Assembly: GCA_947044365.1 (NCBI GenBank)
Contig: OX345645.1
Location: forward strand, 5,279,741-5,343,740
Source of the DNA: Petrosia ficiformis
Lineage: Eukaryota; Porifera; Demospongiae; Haplosclerida; Petrosiidae
DNA length: 64,000 nucleotides
Reading direction: 5' to 3'
Below, piece by piece: positions 60,079 to 64,000 of this stretch. The notes below the pieces were generated by a model. It was given only the letters and a program-made list of their open reading frames with translations. It was not told where the DNA came from and ran no database searches. The translations under genes and the position numbers were made by a program. The first letter of the stretch is position 1. Each line of letters starts with the position of its first letter.

Positions 60079-62235
60079 CTAATTGTTATTGATATTTAGT
60101 GCTGTAAGAGATTCACTGATGCATAGAGATTGTAATATTCTTTTAATGGATATATCTAATTGAACAGCTGGTAAGGTTTGGTTGTTTTTCAATAGCTCTT
60201 GAATGAGTAATAACTTAGTCCGAGTATAGTCTGATGATAGTGAAAAGAAATGGATTATATCATTTCTCTCTACTCCAGTAAGCAAACTATTTATTAATGA
60301 GTTGAATGGCAAACCTGACAACTGAATTAAAAATTCTTCAATAGTATGATTTGTAGACAATACCTTCTCGATTTCCAGTAATAATTCATTATCAGTATGA
60401 TCTTCTGATTGAACATATGATGACTTCAGAATGTGTACATGTAGGATACTCAGATGAGGCAGTTTAAACAGTTGTGTGAACATGGTCACAACTGAATCAG
60501 GATGTATGGTACCATACATGTGGACTACATTAATATAACTTTCTAGAAGGTACTGACATGATGATGATTGGTGTATCTTGATTACTGATGTCATATCACA
60601 GTATTTTGTTTTTTGAATCTTCATTGTAAAGTTTCAGCTTGTCATGAAGATATGAATGATGTAGATAGTTCCAAGTGATCTTCAAGTTATTCAGGAGAAA
60701 GGAAAAACGCGAAATTGTGATGAATACACTCTATTTACACAAAGAGATGAGTTTTTAATGGATAAAACACACAATACTTTGTTTTCAGACTCGTAAATTA
60801 GACTAAGTAATTGTATAGTATGTATATCATAATAGGGTTCATGAAGAGAATATTCAGTGATGCTTGAATAACGAATCCCATAACAAAGCGATAATTGTGG
60901 ATTCTAATGAAACATAGAGTACTGATGAGGTTGAAAACCAAACAATGGTTCCCTTATACACTGTAAATCTACCTCTTTACTGAAATACTCTTGATAGCTC
61001 TCATCTTTAAGTTCAGTGACAACAGCCACAGATTGCTGATGTGACATCTTTATGTCTAGTTTTCAATTACTTGTGTCTGAATGTTCATTGAAAAATGTGC
61101 AATTGTCATGAACATATGAATGATGGAGATAATTCCAAATGATATTTGAGTTCTTCAGGAAAAAGGACAAGCACAGTATATCAAATTGTGATGACTTCAC
61201 TGTATCTACACAAAGAGAGGAGTATTTAATGGATGAAGCAAATATCTGACACAATGTTTTGTTCTGTGACTCATAAATTAGATGAAGCAATTGTATTGTA
61301 TCTGTATCATAATAGGGTTCATAGTTGACATATAATATGTCATCACAAAGCATCTGTGGATTCTTATAATTTACAGAGTACTGATGAGAATCAAAACCAA
61401 ACAATGGTATCCTTACACAATGTAAGTCCACCTCTTTACTGAAACAATCTTGATAGCTGTGATCTTTAAGTGCACTGAGACCTGCCACAAATCTTAGCGT
61501 CATCCGAAAGTGAGTATCCTCAAAATGTTCTTGAAACAGCTTTTCTTGATCATCTTGTTGAGATATACACCATGCTGCCAGTAACTCCTGAATAGTTTAA
61601 TGACGAAATTTATATGTACGTGAAGTAATCATTATACTGCAGCTCTGCAATGCTTTCCGTTGAATGATATCCAGTATGAATGATCTGTTTTGGTCACTAC
61701 TGTTAAACTCATTCCATCCATCAAATATTAATAACATATCTTTACCATTTCGCTTTTTGATTTTATTAATAACATTTTCGCATATTTCTTCACAGCCATG
61801 AAATAAAGAAACAAGATCAAATATGTTTTCAGTTGATAATACTTTTTCATCTCTGAGAGGAAGAAGGAAGACATGATCAAAAGAACATTTCTTCAGTTCA
61901 TTCTTAGTCCACATGTTACACAGTTTATGACAAAGTGTAGTTTTACCTACACCTGGAGGACCATCAACTACTACTTTGATTGGACTATTATCATCATTAT
62001 GTTTCAGTACATCTTGTATATCTACTTTTTCTGATACATTCATTATATTATCTAATTTGTCATGTAACATATTCCATGTTCTCTGCATCCATTCTTGTTT
62101 AGAAAGACTTCCTCCATGTCCCTTAATGAGTCCAAGTTGTCCAAACTTACATTCATCAACATCATGTTTATAATAATCTCGTAACTCCTTGCTAAATCCA
62201 ACACTTTCAGTTATATGTTCATCAGTTGGTGACAA
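60079..62235 (-). pseudogene. NLR3: NACHT-LRR fragment, deleted and internally duplicated
   Basis: Minus strand. 62,235-61,597 matches the start of the NLR1 NACHT exon: KFGQLGLIKGHGG, Walker A GPPGVGKTTLCHKL, LLIFDGWNEF (Asn for Asp at the second acidic position of Walker B) and SRTY. The sequence then jumps from SRTY to KFRH, a stop and TIQELLAAW, skipping about 175 residues of the NLR1 equivalent. 61,503-61,063 encodes FVAGLSALKDHSYQDCFSKE onward; a second, worse copy of that segment follows at about 61,030-60,640 (tandem duplication). 60,624-60,079 covers the first LRR part and stops after LTALNINNN. No 2A, Death or CARD exons lie upstream, although the NLR1 intron-like flank is still recognisable to about 62,740. 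Not functional as a receptor. Confidence 0.85.
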
Positions 62236-63049
62236 AGTTAATTAATGATAATAATATTATTGACAAAAATAACAATCATTACATACAACACAATGAAGTA
62301 TAAACTATAATCATTATGGTATAATAAATCAAACAGAGGCCATATTTTCACATTCATGGAAAAGATTATTTGTCTAGTTATTTGTCTGGTTATGGATGGT
62401 GATATGTACTTCATGCTATGCATTTGTGTTCTAGCAATGATTTGCCTGTATATTCTGATAAAGGTACATGTGGCTCACATACATCAACTCACAATACTGC
62501 ATGGTAACACTCATTTTTCTACTATAAACAAATCCAATTCCAGGTGGTTGGATGAATGGGAGAATGATGTTATATAAATTAACCTTCACACTCCTAACAA
62601 ACCATAAACCCTCAATCAAGAAAGAAAGTCCCTTGGACTGGGGATAAATCCAGATGAACTGGATGAATACAGCTACTATAATATCATACAAGACTAAGTG
62701 TACCTAAACCTATAATAAATAAATAAGTAGTCGGTAATTATCACTTAATTAACATAGAATACAGGCAGTTGAAACCATAGACAACAAGATCATTAATCAT
62801 GCTGTCTTTGTTTGTCAATACATTCTCTTATTATACAAAACACACACACACAGACACATTCACAAACAGAATTATATCCCATGTTGTGTTCAAGTATACG
62901 TAATGACATTTTTGTACCTACAACTGACAAAAATCCATTTCCTTTCTCTTATTGTTGGTGTAGAGATTCATGATGTAACAGTACATCTTTTCATTAAATT
63001 TTCAAATTTATAATAATGATGTCAATGTAAAAATATAGTTATTTTATTC
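62236..63049. other. Intergenic between NLR3 and NLR4
   Basis: 62,240-62,745 matches the intron upstream of the NACHT exon of NLR1 (7,800-8,215; e.g. TACATGTGGCTCACA, CATCAACTCA). 62,915-62,990 matches the 3' flank shared by all NLR copies (GTAGAGATTCATGATGTAAC). A short CACACACACA run lies at about 62,840. No further exon seen. Confidence 0.7.
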
Positions 63050-64000
63050 CTATGCCTCCACTATTGGATGTGGACCAAGTTTCTTTTCTTTACGTTGAGC
63101 AATCAGTGTTTTCTTCATGTGTTTTAGTATATCAATCACAAAAGATGATTTCTGAATTGCAACATAACATAATGATGGATGCAGTAACACAGTTTCCCAG
63201 AATTGATGTATCATTGGTATCCAGTCTTCTTTATATGCATGTCTAGGTGGTAAAGATCGACCAAGTATAAATTTCAGAAACTTCATGTCTTCATTTCTCT
63301 TCAGCATATTTGTAACATGAGGAATTATCTCTTTATAATACAATGATGTCCATACCTGTTTTGAGATCCCTGAGCTGTAAAATTTCACTGCCAGTGATTT
63401 TAGATTACAAGTGGCTTCAAAGAAGTCCTTCAAATTAATATTTTCTGATAATTCAATGTCTACATTCAGTTCTTGTAGTGTGTTGTTTCCTCTCAAACCA
63501 GTAGTCAGGTATTTGATAAGTAATGTACAATTGGATGCTCGACTTTTGATCTCCAGACATAGTAGTGATTTGCTTGATGACAACATCAATTGAAGAGATT
63601 TTCCCACTTTATCATGAAACAAATCAATACCATCACAGTTTATTCTCAGAGCTACGACAGTTCTGTTACTGGAGAGAGTATTAAATAGCTCATTAAGATC
63701 TCCTTCTTTCTCTAATGCTATATCCAGATGTTGTAGAAAAGGGTTAGAATCTAAATAAATAATGAATGGCATCAATGGTTTATATAGGGATAGACTTTTC
63801 AAGTTAGTAGTATTTCTTCCAACATTTTCTAATCCAGGTGGCAAAGTTTCTGTTTTTTTTTACAGGATATGTTATGATATCATGTACTGTATAATTACTG
63901 ATATTTAGTGCTGTAAGACATTCATTAGCCGGTATGATATACAGAGATGGGAGTATTTCTTTAATAGGTATATTGAGTTTAACAGCTCGTAAGCTTTGGT
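63050..64000 (-). CDS. NLR4: C-terminal LRR part, continues beyond the window
   Basis: The minus-strand frame 63,844-63,050 encodes the same C-terminal block as NLR1 (GLENVGRNTTNLKSLSLYKP, LMPFIIYLDSNPFLQHLDI, TTGLRGNNTLQELNVDIELS, KKTLIAQRKEKKLGPHPIVE). Homology continues to the window edge (SNYTVHDIITYPV upstream). At about 63,855-63,863 a run of nine A residues (coding strand) is one longer than needed, putting the two parts in different frames; this could be real or a homopolymer sequencing error. The 3' flank is shared with NLR1 and NLR2. Its N-terminal architecture cannot be seen. Confidence 0.75.

Overview
This is nuclear DNA from an animal, not a prokaryote. It is AT-rich and full of micro- and minisatellites, MITEs and retrotransposon debris, and its genes have short introns with ordinary gt..ag sites. 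The dominant genes are NLR-type receptors (Death/CARD-like, NACHT, leucine-rich-repeat-like tail) present in several diverged copies. With receptor tyrosine phosphatases and SAM proteins, this fits a demosponge with an expanded NLR repertoire, Amphimedon-like. The species assignment is inference.

Layout: 1-4.3 kb minisatellite, a hAT-like MITE and a 1.5 kb CATA-type microsatellite. 4.65-9.74 kb (minus): NLR1, the only intact multi-exon gene, whose four coding exons join in frame into about 1340 codons. 10-21 kb: gene-poor, with MITEs, a ~190-bp tandem array, and Gypsy gag and RecQ-like helicase relics. 21.8-26.2 kb: a TIR-bounded element carrying a Crypton/DUF3504-type ORF, a long hairpin, a hAT relic, microsatellites and dispersed repeats. 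26.4-31.1 kb (minus): NLR2, the same architecture as NLR1 but broken. 34.1-37.3 kb (minus): a damaged Ig / single-TM / PPxY-tail gene. 37.6-41.4 kb (minus): a 5'-truncated tandem-domain tyrosine phosphatase, with an inverted fragment of itself at 42.2-42.5 kb. 43.9-46.8 kb: a BED-finger hAT remnant and a truncated Copia element. 47.9-48.8 kb: an NLR tail fragment. 50.4 kb: an orphan myotubularin-like exon. 51.8-54.3 kb: a LINE. 54.7-56.2 kb: a Tc1-like relic. 57.2-58.1 kb: a 38-bp minisatellite. 58.2-60.0 kb (minus): a decayed SAM-domain gene. 60.1-64 kb: NLR3 (rearranged) and the tail of NLR4, which runs off the window.

The most notable observation is in the first coding exon of NLR1 and NLR2. 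In each it encodes a short basic leader, a hydrophobic segment, and a canonical 2A ribosome-skipping motif (GDVESNPGP and GDVEINPGP) just ahead of the first Death-like domain. The exon is exactly 259 bp in both paralogues. All introns are phase 1, so each N-terminal module is an interchangeable cassette. The predicted outcome is translational recoding: skipping releases a cytosolic NLR, while failure to skip leaves a hydrophobic leader attached. 2A-like sequences in invertebrate NLRs have, to my recollection, been reported before, so the general idea is not new; this gene pair is a clean example. The other NLR copies show birth and death of the family by segmental duplication, frameshift, nonsense, deletion and tandem duplication.
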